From Acidimicrobiia bacterium (GTDB taxonomy: Bacteria > Actinomycetota > Acidimicrobiia > Spongiisociales > Spongiisociaceae), in contig VXMM01000036.1 of NCBI GenBank assembly GCA_009841105.1, positions 46,225-110,224 on the forward strand: a stretch of 64,000 nucleotides of DNA, in the 5' to 3' direction. Below are positions 1 through 8,175 of this stretch, piece after piece (positions within the stretch are counted from its first letter, which is position 1; every line of letters starts with the position of its first letter). A program made the position numbers and the translations under genes. The notes beneath the pieces were generated by a model that ran no database searches, was not told the origin of the DNA, and worked only from the letters and a program-made list of their open reading frames with translations.

Positions 1-687
1 GCTTCGGAACATGAGCGCGCCGGTGGGACACACGCCTATGCAGTTGCCGCAGAAGACGCACGCCGAATCGGTCAGCCCGGTGTCGAACTCGGTTGAGATG
101 CGGGCGTCGAAGCCCCGGCCGGCCACTGCTATGGCGAACGTGTTCTGGGCGTCCTCTCCGCAGGCCTCCACGCACTTGTAACACAGGATGCACCGGGAGT
201 AATCCCGCACGTAGAGTTCGTTGTCCACCTTGACGGGCTGGTGGACGGTCTCGGCTTCGGTCCCGGGCCCGATCTGGTGATGGCCCGCCTTGCGCCGGTC
301 GCGGTCGTGAGCCGGATCCGCCGGCGGGCCGTAGCGATCGGGATCGCAGCCGTAATGGTCCATCCATGCCACGGTCTCCTCGTCGACCAGGTCCAGGTCG
401 ACCGAGGAGGCCAGGAACTCGTAGACCATCTTGCGGGAGTGGCGCACGCGGTCGCTGTCGGTGGCAACCTCCATCCCCTCCTCGACCGGGCGGCTACAGG
501 AGGGCACCAGCGTGCGGTTGCCCTCCACCTCCACCACGCAAACCCGGCAGACGTTGACCGGTGTCAGGTTGTCCAGGTAGCAGAGGGTGGGCTGATTGTT
601 GTCCAGGGCCCGGCACGCGTCGAGGATGGTCGATCCGTCGGGCATCGTGACAGTGGTCCCGTCGACGACCAGCGTGACTTCAGCCAC
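1..687 (-). CDS. Formate dehydrogenase Fe-S subunit (N-terminal part of FdhA as a separate gene), partial
   Basis: The frame is open from a GTG at 687 to the left edge of the window (229 residues seen). It starts with a plant-type [2Fe-2S] ferredoxin domain with Cys36, Cys47, Cys50 and Cys64, and then has two [4Fe-4S] clusters of the form CxxCxxCxxxC (around 'YSRCILCYKC' and 'CVFCGNCIGVCPTGA'). This is the order found at the N-terminus of NAD-dependent FdhA and NuoG. In those proteins a CxxCxxxC cluster and the molybdopterin domain follow; here the catalytic molybdopterin part is a separate gene upstream (2561-4495), so this protein probably carries the missing cofactor-proximal Fe-S domain beyond the edge (inference). 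The start overlaps the end of the NuoEF-like gene by 8 nt, so the two are probably translated together. It should pass electrons from the Mo site to the flavin subunit. Confidence 0.85.
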   Translation of the reverse strand, partial: MAEVTLVVDGTTVTMPDGSTILDACRALDNNQPTLCYLDNLTPVNVCRVCVVEVEGNRTLVPSCSRPVEEGMEVATDSDRVRHSRKMVYEFLASSVDLDLVDEETVAWMDHYGCDPDRYGPPADPAHDRDRRKAGHHQIGPGTEAETVHQPVKVDNELYVRDYSRCILCYKCVEACGEDAQNTFAIAVAGRGFDARISTEFDTGLTDSACVFCGNCIGVCPTGALMFRS

Positions 688-2461
688 GAGATCTCTCCAG
701 CAGGCCCAGATCGATGACCGACCGGATCGCGGTAGACGCAGTGTGCCCCAGCCCGCAGATCGAAGCGTCCACCATCACCCGCGCCACCTCCTCGAACAAG
801 TCGCGATCCAGCGGTTCGCCGCCAAGGTGGCGAGCCAGCAACTCCTCCTGGCGGACGGTACCGACGCGGCAGGGTACACACTGGCCGCAGGACTCGTCCC
901 GGAAGAATTGGGCGATCCGCCTGCTTGTGTCCCGGAAGTCGGTCCGGTCGTCGAACACCAGGACCACACCGGAGCCGAGGGTGGCATTGCGGGCCCGGGC
1001 GTCCTCGAAGGTCAGCGGCATGTCCAGATGGTCCTCGCCCACGAACAAGCCAGCGGCGCCTCCGAGCATCACCGCCCCTATCCGGCCGCTTCCGGTCACG
1101 CCCCCGGCCAAGTCGATCAACTCTCCCAACGTCCTGCCGAACTCCACCTCGTAGACGCCAGGCCGAGCTACGGCTCCCGCCAGGCAGAACAGCTTCGGTC
1201 CGGTCGATGCCCCGGTTCCGATCTCCGCGAATGCGGCTCCGCCCTCGAGCACTATGTCGAGTACGTTGATCAGGGTCTCCACGTTGTTGATCACCGTGGG
1301 GCGCCCGAACAGACCCACCTGGGTCGGGAACGGAGGTTTGTTGCGCGGCTCCCCCCGCTTGCCCTCGATCGAGTTCATCAGAGCGGTCTCCTCACCGCAG
1401 ATGTAGGCGCCTCCACCCCGCCGGATCTCGATCTCGAACGAGCAGCCCGAACCGGCCACGTCCTCGCCGAGCAGGCCCGCCGCCCGGGCAAGGTCGATGG
1501 CGTTCTGGAGACGGGACTGGGCCAGGGGATACTCCGCGCGTATGTACAGATATCCGCGCTCGGCCCCGACCGCCAGGCCGGCGATGGTCATCGACTCGAT
1601 CACCGCGAAGGGGTCGTCCTCCATGATCACCCGGTCCTTGAAAGTGCCCGGTTCCGACTCGTCCGCGTTACAGATCAGGTAGTGCGGCATGTCGGGTGAC
1701 CTGGCCACGGCCTCCCACTTGATCCCCATCGGGAAGGCGGCGCCCCCCCGTCCCCGAAGGTCGGACATCTTGACCTCGGCAATGACCTGCTCCGGCCCCA
1801 TCGCCACGGCCCGGGCCAGTGGCTGGTAACCGCCGGTGTCCCGGTAGCCCGCCAGGGAGGTCGGATCGACCAGGCCGATGCGCTTCAGCAGGCGCAACGA
1901 AGGATCGCCTGCCTGCGGCGCGATGGGGGGAACCTCCCGAACGGACCCGCCTTCCAGCACTTCCACGACCCGGTCGTAGGTAGCACCGACCTCCACCGTG
2001 TCCTCCTCGCCGGCTCGCTGGAAGAAGACGGCCGGCGCCTGGTCGCACTGCCCCAGGCATGGGCTGGGATGCACGTCAGGCCGCCCTTCCAGGCCTTCCA
2101 GGAGCTCAGCGCCGCCCATGGTGCGGCATGCCACGTCGTCACACACATGAGCCACCCGCGCGGGTCGTTCTTCCAATGACAGCAGGGCATAGAAGCCGGC
2201 TACGCCGTATGCCTCCGCGGGCGGGACCTGAAGCCGCTCGCAGATGTAGTTGAGCGCACCCGCGCTGACCCATCCGACCGCGTCGTTCACCGCGTGGAGC
2301 GCCGGTAGCAACATGTGACGGCTCTCCATCGAACGGCGATAGCCGCCGAACGCCACGCGCCGGTCGCCGGAGTGCGCCGGTTCCCCGTCCTCGGATGGAG
2401 TAGGAGGTCCTAAGAAAGCGTCCACGGCCGACCGCTCCGCGGTGGTCGGCTCGGCGGACAT
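680..2461 (-). CDS. NuoE-NuoF fusion: NAD/FMN subunit of formate dehydrogenase
   Basis: 593 residues. The first ~170 residues are a NuoE-like thioredoxin-fold [2Fe-2S] domain with ligands Cys107/Cys112 (CDDVAC) and Cys135/Cys139 (CLGQC). A NuoF domain follows: the FMN/NADH site (GRGGAAFPMG near 237; CNADESEPGTFKDR near 264) and a [4Fe-4S] site with Cys525, Cys528, Cys531 and Cys569. This is the diaphorase half of soluble NAD-dependent formate dehydrogenases and related hydrogenases, where NuoE and NuoF are often separate genes; here they are one polypeptide. It lies between the Mo catalytic gene and the Fe-S gene, which supports a formate:NAD+ oxidoreductase complex in the cytoplasm. No other complex I genes are nearby. 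Confidence 0.93.
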   Translation of the reverse strand: MSAEPTTAERSAVDAFLGPPTPSEDGEPAHSGDRRVAFGGYRRSMESRHMLLPALHAVNDAVGWVSAGALNYICERLQVPPAEAYGVAGFYALLSLEERPARVAHVCDDVACRTMGGAELLEGLEGRPDVHPSPCLGQCDQAPAVFFQRAGEEDTVEVGATYDRVVEVLEGGSVREVPPIAPQAGDPSLRLLKRIGLVDPTSLAGYRDTGGYQPLARAVAMGPEQVIAEVKMSDLRGRGGAAFPMGIKWEAVARSPDMPHYLICNADESEPGTFKDRVIMEDDPFAVIESMTIAGLAVGAERGYLYIRAEYPLAQSRLQNAIDLARAAGLLGEDVAGSGCSFEIEIRRGGGAYICGEETALMNSIEGKRGEPRNKPPFPTQVGLFGRPTVINNVETLINVLDIVLEGGAAFAEIGTGASTGPKLFCLAGAVARPGVYEVEFGRTLGELIDLAGGVTGSGRIGAVMLGGAAGLFVGEDHLDMPLTFEDARARNATLGSGVVLVFDDRTDFRDTSRRIAQFFRDESCGQCVPCRVGTVRQEELLARHLGGEPLDRDLFEEVARVMVDASICGLGHTASTAIRSVIDLGLLERSRG

Positions 2462-2527
2462 GAGTCGGAGGTCGATGGGAGTTCTCCTAGGTTGCCGGGA
2501 TACCCCTTACAGGGGCGATGGCGTGGC

Positions 2528-2560
2528 GGTGGCCGACACCTCGGTGGTGGCCGACACCTC
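2528..2560. repeat. Short direct repeat in the fdhA-nuoEF intergenic gap
   Basis: The 15-nt unit ggtggccgacacctc occurs at 2528-2542 and again at 2546-2560, directly after the fdhA stop codon. On the coding (minus) strand it lies in the 99-nt gap between the Sec-containing catalytic gene and the flavin subunit gene. No function can be assigned; it may simply be replication slippage. Confidence 0.6.
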
Positions 2561-4495
2561 TCATACCGGATAGTCTGCCACGGAACGAACCCCGGATCGT
2601 CGTTCAGCACCGTCGGCCAAGGGCTCGATCCGGACCGCCGTGGCCTTGAACTCGGCGGTCCCCGACTTGGGATCCCAAGCGTCGATGGTGAGTAGGTTCA
2701 CATCCACCACGTCGGGATCGTGGACGGCCATGAAGGCCAGTCCGGGACGGAGCGACCGATCGACCAGCACCGGCGCCTCGACGGACCCCCGGCGCGAGAC
2801 CACACGGACCAAGTCGCCCTCGGCCACGCCGAGAGCGGCTCTGTCCGCAGGCGCCACCTCAATGGCTACCGCGGTCCTCAGCGGGGAGGAGTAGCCCCCG
2901 GACTGGACCCCGGTGTTGTAGGAGTCGAGCCGACGTCCCGTGGTGAGCCGGATCGGGTACTCCTCGCTCAACTCGTCCACCGGCGGCGCCCAAGGGGTCG
3001 GGAAGAATGGGGCCGGATCACGCGGCAGCGGATCGTCCCAGAGATCGCCGTGTAGGAACAGGGTGCCGGGATGGTCCTCGCCGGGACACGGCCACTGCAG
3101 GCCGCCTGCCTCGGCGAGCCGCCGGTACGACATCCCGGCGTGGTTAGGCGACAGGCTGCGCAGCTCGTCCCATACCTCCTCGGCGGTGGGATATCCCCAA
3201 CCCCGGCCCATCCGTTCGGCGAGGGCCGAGATGATGTGCAGATCATCTCGAGCCTCCCCCGGAGGGTCGAGAGCCTTGCGGACTCGCTGCACCCGGCGCT
3301 CGGAGGAGGTCACCGTACCGTCCGTCTCGGCCCATCCGGCCGCCGCCGGAAGCACCACGTCGGCCAGCTCGGCGGTCCTGGTCATAAAGAGGTCCTGCAC
3401 CACCATGAACTCCAGCCCGCGCAGGAGATGGCGGGCATGGTCGGACCGGGCCTCCGACTGCGCCGGGTTCTCGCCGATCACGTAGAGGCCGGTTATCTCC
3501 CCGAGCTCCATCGCCTCCAGCATCAGCGACAGATGCTTGCCGGCCTGGTTGGGCACGGGGCGGCCCCAGACGGCCTCGAACTTGCCGCGTGAGACCGGGT
3601 CCTCGATCTCCTGGAAACCGGGCAGCCGGTTGGGCAGCGCGCCCATGTCGCCGCCCCCCTGCACGTTGTTCTGGCCGCGGATTGGAACCAATCCCGATCC
3701 GTAACGACCCACATGGCCGGTCAGTAGGGCCAAGTTGATGAGGGCCAGGACGTTGTCGGTGGCGTTGTGATGCTCGGTGATACCCAGCGTCCAGCAGATC
3801 TGGGCCTGGTCCGCAGTGGCGTAGTCATGGGCCATGCGGCGGATCACTTCCGGGGGTAGACCGGTGATCTCGGCGCCACGCTGCAACGTCCAGGGCTCCA
3901 CCGACTCGGCATAGGCCTCGAAACCCACCGTAGCGTGCCGGATGAACTCCTCGTGGTGCAGTCCGGCCGTGATTATCTCCCGCGCGACCGCGTTGGCCAG
4001 CGCGATGTCCGATCCCACCTCCAGCCCCAGCCACACGTCCGCCCACATGGCCGACGTAGTATGGCGCGGGTCCACCGCGTACAGCCTGGCACCGTTGCGG
4101 ACCCCCTTCATCAGGTGATGGAAGAAGATCGGATGGGCCTCCCGCGCATTGGAACCCCAGAGCAGGATCACGTCCGTGGTCTCGATCTCCTCGTAGGAAC
4201 AGGTCCCGCCTCCTACTCCGAACACTGCCGCCAGACCGGCGACGGAGGGAGCGTGTCAGGTGCGGTTACACGAATCGATGTTGTTCGACCCCATGACCAG
4301 CCTGGCGAACTTCTGGGCCAGAAAGTTCATCTCGTTGGTCGCCTTGGAGCACGAGAACATGGCATAAGCGTCACCCGTGTGGCGGCTCAGTCCAGCAGCC
4401 GCCCGGTCGAGCGCCTCGTCCCATGTCGCCGGCACCAACTCCCCGCCGCGTCGCACGTACGGGGTGGTCAATCGGGGAAGGGTTTCCCGTGGCAT
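2561..4495 (-). CDS. fdhA: Formate dehydrogenase catalytic subunit, selenocysteine-containing
   Basis: 644 residues if the TGA at 4258-4256 is read as selenocysteine (residue 80). The frame continues without a break on both sides: before the TGA it reads NNIDSCNRT, after it HAPSVAGLAAVFG. This matches the Sec site of the formate dehydrogenase family (in E. coli FdhF, ...RVUHGPSVAGL). The molybdopterin signature GQNNVQGGGDMG and a C-terminal MopB dinucleotide-binding domain follow. The start is fixed by a near-perfect Shine-Dalgarno (4501-4510) 5 nt upstream. The usual N-terminal CxxCxxxC [4Fe-4S] domain is missing: the protein begins at the 'RLTTPYVRRGGE' step that normally follows that domain, so the Fe-S part must come from another polypeptide (see 1-687). 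An automatic caller would split this gene at the TGA. Confidence 0.93.
4220..4258 (-). promoter_or_regulatory. SECIS-like hairpin directly after the UGA codon of fdhA
   Basis: Following the UGA (4258-4256) on the minus strand, GTCGCC (4243-4238) pairs with GGCGGC (4232-4227), with one G-U pair, around the apical loop GGTCT (4237-4233). The loop starts 18 nt after the UGA. As I recall the E. coli fdhF SECIS, both the GGUCU loop and the 18-nt spacing are the same. An outer CTCC/GGAG pairing extends the stem. Bacterial SECIS elements lie inside the coding region and bind SelB, as this one would. Confidence 0.85.
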
Positions 4496-4500
4496 TCCAT

Positions 4501-4510
4501 CACCTCCTTT
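4501..4510 (-). promoter_or_regulatory. Strong ribosome binding site of fdhA
   Basis: On the minus strand the sequence reads AAAGGAGGTG, followed by atgga and the ATG at 4495. It is close to a full anti-16S complement, and it settles the start of the Sec-containing reading frame. The start therefore lies after the missing Fe-S domain rather than in an overlooked upstream exon of the same protein. Confidence 0.8.
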
Positions 4511-4533
4511 CCTCGCTCTCCACCAACGGCCGT

Positions 4534-4983
4534 CTACGCACTGAGGACGGTCGGCCGGAACGGGACCCTGTTCACGCAGAACTCGTTGCCGTCCGGATCG
4601 GCCATGACCGTCAACTCGTACTCGGCCTCCGTGACCGTCTCCACGATTCTGCCACCAAGTCGCACCAAACGGGCGAGGATGGTGTCGAAGTCCTCCCCAT
4701 TCGAAACCCCGATGTCGAAGTGGACCGGGCTCTTGTCGGCGGTGACCCGGTCCACTTGCTGGAGGACCAGTTCACAACCGGGCAGCACCCGCCCCATGAA
4801 CAGGTAGTTGTCGAGCCGCTGCCCTGGCGTCAGGCCTAGAACAGGACCCCAGAAGGCGGCTGATCGTGCCAGGTCGAGGCAGTCTATGACCAGGTACCGG
4901 ATCGAGCCGATCGACGCTTGGAGATGCTCGTCCGTTGCCGTAGCCGAGGAGTCAGAACAGGCCGACGATCTTGCCGTCTTCAT
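4534..4983 (-). CDS. VOC/glyoxalase-like domain protein
   Basis: 149 residues with one beta-alpha-beta-beta-beta type VOC half: 'IRYLVIDCLDLARSAAFWGPVLGL' near the start and the C-terminal 'VMADPDGNEFCVNRV', a classic VOC ending. Family members include glyoxalases, dioxygenases and resistance proteins, and the substrate cannot be read from the sequence. The start codon at 4983 lies inside the end of the formate-tetrahydrofolate ligase gene (32-nt overlap), and fdhA starts 38 nt downstream, so it is very probably co-transcribed with the formate genes. The first ~22 residues are Ser/Ala-rich and may not be part of the fold. Confidence 0.75.
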   Translation of the reverse strand: MKTARSSACSDSSATATDEHLQASIGSIRYLVIDCLDLARSAAFWGPVLGLTPGQRLDNYLFMGRVLPGCELVLQQVDRVTADKSPVHFDIGVSNGEDFDTILARLVRLGGRIVETVTEAEYELTVMADPDGNEFCVNRVPFRPTVLSA

Positions 4984-6721
4984 CGATGTCTACATTCATG
5001 TACGCCGGCCGCGCCCCCAGTCCCGGCATCGTGCGGATCTCACCCAGGAGCACCACCAGGAAGCCGGCGCCGACCGACGCCCTAACCTCGCGAACCGGCA
5101 CGGTGAACCCGCTCGGCCGCCCCTTCATGGAGGAGTCGTGCGAGATCGAGAGCGGGGTCTTGGCCATGCAGATCGGCAGGTTCCCCATCCCTGCCTTCTC
5201 GAAGTCGGCGATCTGGCGCGCCGCGGCGGCGGAATAGTCGACTCCGCCGGCGCCGTAGATCTCCCGGCAGACGGTCTCGATCTTCTCCTTAATCGAGCGG
5301 TCCGACGGGTAAAGGAAGCGAAAGTCCGAAGGCCGTTCGCAGGCGTCCACCACGGCCTCGGCCAGATCCAGGGCTCCGCGCCCGCCATCCGCCCAGTGGC
5401 TGGACGTGACCGCCGCCAGCGCCCCCGCCTCCCGGGCGGCCCGTTTGATTACCTGGCGCTCGTTCTCCGTATCGGTCGGGAAGGTATTGACCGCCACGAC
5501 CACCTCGATCCCGAAGCGGCGGGCGTTCTCGATGTGCGCCATCAGGTTGACGAGCCCGGCCTCCAGCAGGGGCAGATTCTCCTCCGTGTACGCCGGGGCG
5601 AGCGGGCGGCCCGCCACCACTCGAGGACCGCCGCCGTGGGTCTTGAGGGCCCGAACCGTGGCCACCAGGACGACCGCATCGGGTTTCAATCCGGAGGCCC
5701 GGCACTTGATGTTGAAGAACTTCTCCATGCCCATGTCGGCCCCGAATCCCGATTCGGTGACCACGTACTCTCCGAGTTGGAGCGCCACCCGGTCGGCCAG
5801 GATCGACGAGTTGCCATGGGCGATGTTGGCAAACGGACCGGCGTGGACGAAGGCGGCCTGACCTTCGAGGGTCTGCATGAGCGTGGGATGTAGCGTGTCC
5901 TTCATCAGGACGGTCACCGCGCCGCCCACGCCGAGATCGTCGAGGGAGAGCGTGTTGCCGACCTTGTCCGCTCCGACCACGATCCGTCCGCAGCGGGCCC
6001 GGAGGTCGCGGAGCGCCGAGGCGTAGTCGTGGCCGTCGGTGAGCGCCAGGATCGCCATCAACTCGGAAGCCACGGTGATGTCGTAACCGGTCTCGCGGGG
6101 CCGGCCGTCGATCCGGCCGCCCAGGCCAACCACCACGTTGCGCAGTGCTCGATCGTTGACGTCGACCACCCGGCGCCATTGGGCCCGGAACATGTCGATG
6201 TCGAGCCGCTCCAGTCCTATCGCCTCGAGCTGGGCGTCGCTCATCCGCCCCTCGTGGTACCAGCGGGCGTCCATAGCCGCGGCCGCCAGGTTGTGGGCCA
6301 CGCTGATGGCATGCATGTCGCCGGTCAGGTGCAGGTTGAACTCGTCCATTGGGATGACCTGGCTGTAGCCGCCCCCTGCCGCCCCGCCCTTGATCCCGAA
6401 AGTAGGTCCCATCGAGGGCTGGCGGATGGCAGCGACAGCCTTCTTCCCGAGGAGGCCCAGGCCTTGAACCAGACCGATCGTGGTGGTGGTCTTGCCTTCC
6501 CCGAGAGGGGTGGGTGTGACCGCGGTGACGTCGATGTACTTGCCGGGTGAACGGGCGCCGACCCGCTTCAGTATGTCGAGGTGGACCTTGGCCTTGGTGG
6601 AGCCGTACGGAATCAACTCGTCGGCACGGACCCCGATCGACTCGGCTATCTCGGCTATAGGTGTGACCGGAGCGGCCTGAGCGATCTCTAGATCAGAGGG
6701 AAACCTACCGGAAGCAGTCAT
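4952..6721 (-). CDS. fhs: Formate-tetrahydrofolate ligase
   Basis: 589 residues; makes 10-formyl-THF from formate, THF and ATP in the cytoplasm. The ATP-binding loop TPLGEGKTTTT lies at residues 71-81, and family segments such as 'RQPSMGPTFGIKGGAAGGGYSQV' and 'HLTGDMHAI' are present. The open frame extends upstream to 6868, but that part is Arg/Pro-rich and unrelated; the ATG at 6721 (MTASGRFPSD...) has an acggag ribosome site and gives a normal N-terminus. It is the first gene of the minus-strand formate unit, so the cell can either fix formate onto folate or oxidise it with the neighbouring dehydrogenase. Confidence 0.95.
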   Translation of the reverse strand: MTASGRFPSDLEIAQAAPVTPIAEIAESIGVRADELIPYGSTKAKVHLDILKRVGARSPGKYIDVTAVTPTPLGEGKTTTTIGLVQGLGLLGKKAVAAIRQPSMGPTFGIKGGAAGGGYSQVIPMDEFNLHLTGDMHAISVAHNLAAAAMDARWYHEGRMSDAQLEAIGLERLDIDMFRAQWRRVVDVNDRALRNVVVGLGGRIDGRPRETGYDITVASELMAILALTDGHDYASALRDLRARCGRIVVGADKVGNTLSLDDLGVGGAVTVLMKDTLHPTLMQTLEGQAAFVHAGPFANIAHGNSSILADRVALQLGEYVVTESGFGADMGMEKFFNIKCRASGLKPDAVVLVATVRALKTHGGGPRVVAGRPLAPAYTEENLPLLEAGLVNLMAHIENARRFGIEVVVAVNTFPTDTENERQVIKRAAREAGALAAVTSSHWADGGRGALDLAEAVVDACERPSDFRFLYPSDRSIKEKIETVCREIYGAGGVDYSAAAARQIADFEKAGMGNLPICMAKTPLSISHDSSMKGRPSGFTVPVREVRASVGAGFLVVLLGEIRTMPGLGARPAYMNVDIDEDGKIVGLF

Positions 6722-6752
6722 GCAATCTCCGTCAAAGGTGAACTGCCGAACG

Positions 6753-6780
6753 GGAATCCTACCCGGAGGAATCCTACCCG
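6753..6780. repeat. Short tandem repeat in the fhs/proV intergenic region
   Basis: The 13-nt sequence ggaatcctacccg occurs at 6753-6765 and 6768-6780, a 15-nt period. It lies just upstream of the fhs start codon. With the 19-nt duplication at 6892-6929 it makes two independent small tandem duplications in one 236-nt divergent intergenic region. Confidence 0.7.
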
Positions 6781-6790
6781 CCCGTGTGCT

Positions 6791-6815
6791 ACGATGCGGA
6801 ACCGTTCCGCATCGT
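6791..6815. promoter_or_regulatory. Perfect 12-bp-arm palindrome, probable operator
   Basis: Arms acgatgcggaac (6791-6802) and gttccgcatcgt (6804-6815) are exact reverse complements separated by one C. The site lies between the divergently transcribed fhs and proVWX units. There is no T-tract, so a terminator is unlikely. A dyad with GGAAC/GTTCC halves fits a dimeric regulator; IclR-family sites often look like this, but the family assignment is only a guess. Confidence 0.6.
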
Positions 6816-6891
6816 GAGAAACATGGGTGGTTCGTCAGGCAAAACGGCCGGTCCCACACTAGGGTCATAGCAAGGCGTTGAGGCCGAGCGA

Positions 6892-6929
6892 GTCATCAAG
6901 TGCAAGGCACGTCATCAAGTGCAAGGCAC
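6892..6929. repeat. 19-bp perfect tandem duplication upstream of proV
   Basis: gtcatcaagtgcaaggcac is present twice head to tail (6892-6910 and 6911-6929), 29 nt before the chosen proV start. It lies in the presumed leader, so copy-number change could alter spacing of promoter elements. No regulator binding can be shown. Confidence 0.75.
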
Positions 6930-6957
6930 GCGGTGACGAGTGAGGAAGGGAGCGGTC

Positions 6958-8175
6958 ATGGCCGGCAACGGGCTGATTCGCCTCGAGGGTATTTACAAGA
7001 TTTTCGGTCCCCAACCTCACGGTAGGGCCTTTGACCTCGCCCAGGCCGGGGTAGGCAAGGATGAGGTGCTTCGCCAGTCCGGCCACGTGATTGGCATCCG
7101 CGATGTCAACTTCTCGGTTTCCCAGGGCGAGATATTCGTGGTCATGGGTCTCTCCGGATCAGGCAAGTCCACGGCTCTGCGGACCGTCAACAAGCTCTTC
7201 GACGCGACCGCCGGCCAGGTTTGGGTCGACGGGACCGATGTCCAGACCCTGGACGGCGCCCAACTCCAGGCCTTCCGACGCGAGAAGATGGGCATGGTGT
7301 TCCAGCACTTCGCGCTGTTCCCCCATCGGAACGTGATCGACAACGTGGGCTACGGCCTCAAGGTTCAGGGGGTCGACAAGACAGAACGGGACGCAGCCGC
7401 CATGAAGGCCCTGTCGTTGGTGGGCCTCGAACCCTACGCCCGCAATCTGCCCCGCGAGCTATCCGGCGGTATGCAGCAGCGGGTCGGGCTGGCTCGGGCT
7501 CTGGCATCCGATCCCGACATCCTGCTGATGGACGAAGCGTTCTCGGCCCTCGACCCGCTCATCCGGCGCCAGATGCAGGACGAGATGATGGAGATCCAGG
7601 AGGAGCTCCAAAAAACCATCTTGTTCATCACCCACGACCTTAACGAGGCGCTCCGGATCGGCGACCGGGTGTGCATCATGAGGGACGGCGCGGTGGTCCA
7701 GATCGGAACGCCCGAAGAGATCCTCACGGAGCCCGCCACCGCCTATGTAGCAGAGTTCGTCCAGGACGTCGATCAGGGCCGCGTGATCGAGTGCCGGGAA
7801 GTCATGCTGGATCCCAAACCCATCAATCCCGATCTGTCCCTCGCTGATGCCTTGGACCACATAGGCGAACGGAGCGGCGCCTTCGCGTGCGACAGCCAGG
7901 GACGACCCACGGGACTTCTGACCCTAGGTGACTGCGTCAGGGTTGCGAGCATGGGTTCCATAAACATGTCGGTAGCCCTCAGGGATGACTTCGACACGAC
8001 CGCTCCCGAAGCGACGCTCAACGACGTGTACGCCTCGGCCGGCAGGGGTTTACCCATCGCGGTCATAGACGATGACGGTCGTCTGATCGGAAACCTCGAC
8101 CCCCGCCACATCATGGAAGAAATGGGGCGGGTCGAACAGCTCATCGACGGGTTCGAGAGGGAGACATACCTTTGA
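6958..8175 (+). CDS. proV: Glycine betaine/proline ABC transporter ATP-binding protein
   Basis: 405 residues. Walker A GLSGSGKST at 64-72, the ABC signature LSGGMQQR, Walker B LLMDEAFSALDP, and a C-terminal pair of CBS domains (about 275-400), the layout of ProV/OpuAA. These proteins drive import of compatible solutes, and the CBS domains can sense ionic strength or nucleotides. ATG 6958 is preferred over the GTG at 6940 because ggaaggga lies just before it. The end overlaps the proW start by 4 nt (TTGA), so translation is coupled. Confidence 0.93.
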   Translation: MAGNGLIRLEGIYKIFGPQPHGRAFDLAQAGVGKDEVLRQSGHVIGIRDVNFSVSQGEIFVVMGLSGSGKSTALRTVNKLFDATAGQVWVDGTDVQTLDGAQLQAFRREKMGMVFQHFALFPHRNVIDNVGYGLKVQGVDKTERDAAAMKALSLVGLEPYARNLPRELSGGMQQRVGLARALASDPDILLMDEAFSALDPLIRRQMQDEMMEIQEELQKTILFITHDLNEALRIGDRVCIMRDGAVVQIGTPEEILTEPATAYVAEFVQDVDQGRVIECREVMLDPKPINPDLSLADALDHIGERSGAFACDSQGRPTGLLTLGDCVRVASMGSINMSVALRDDFDTTAPEATLNDVYASAGRGLPIAVIDDDGRLIGNLDPRHIMEEMGRVEQLIDGFERETYL

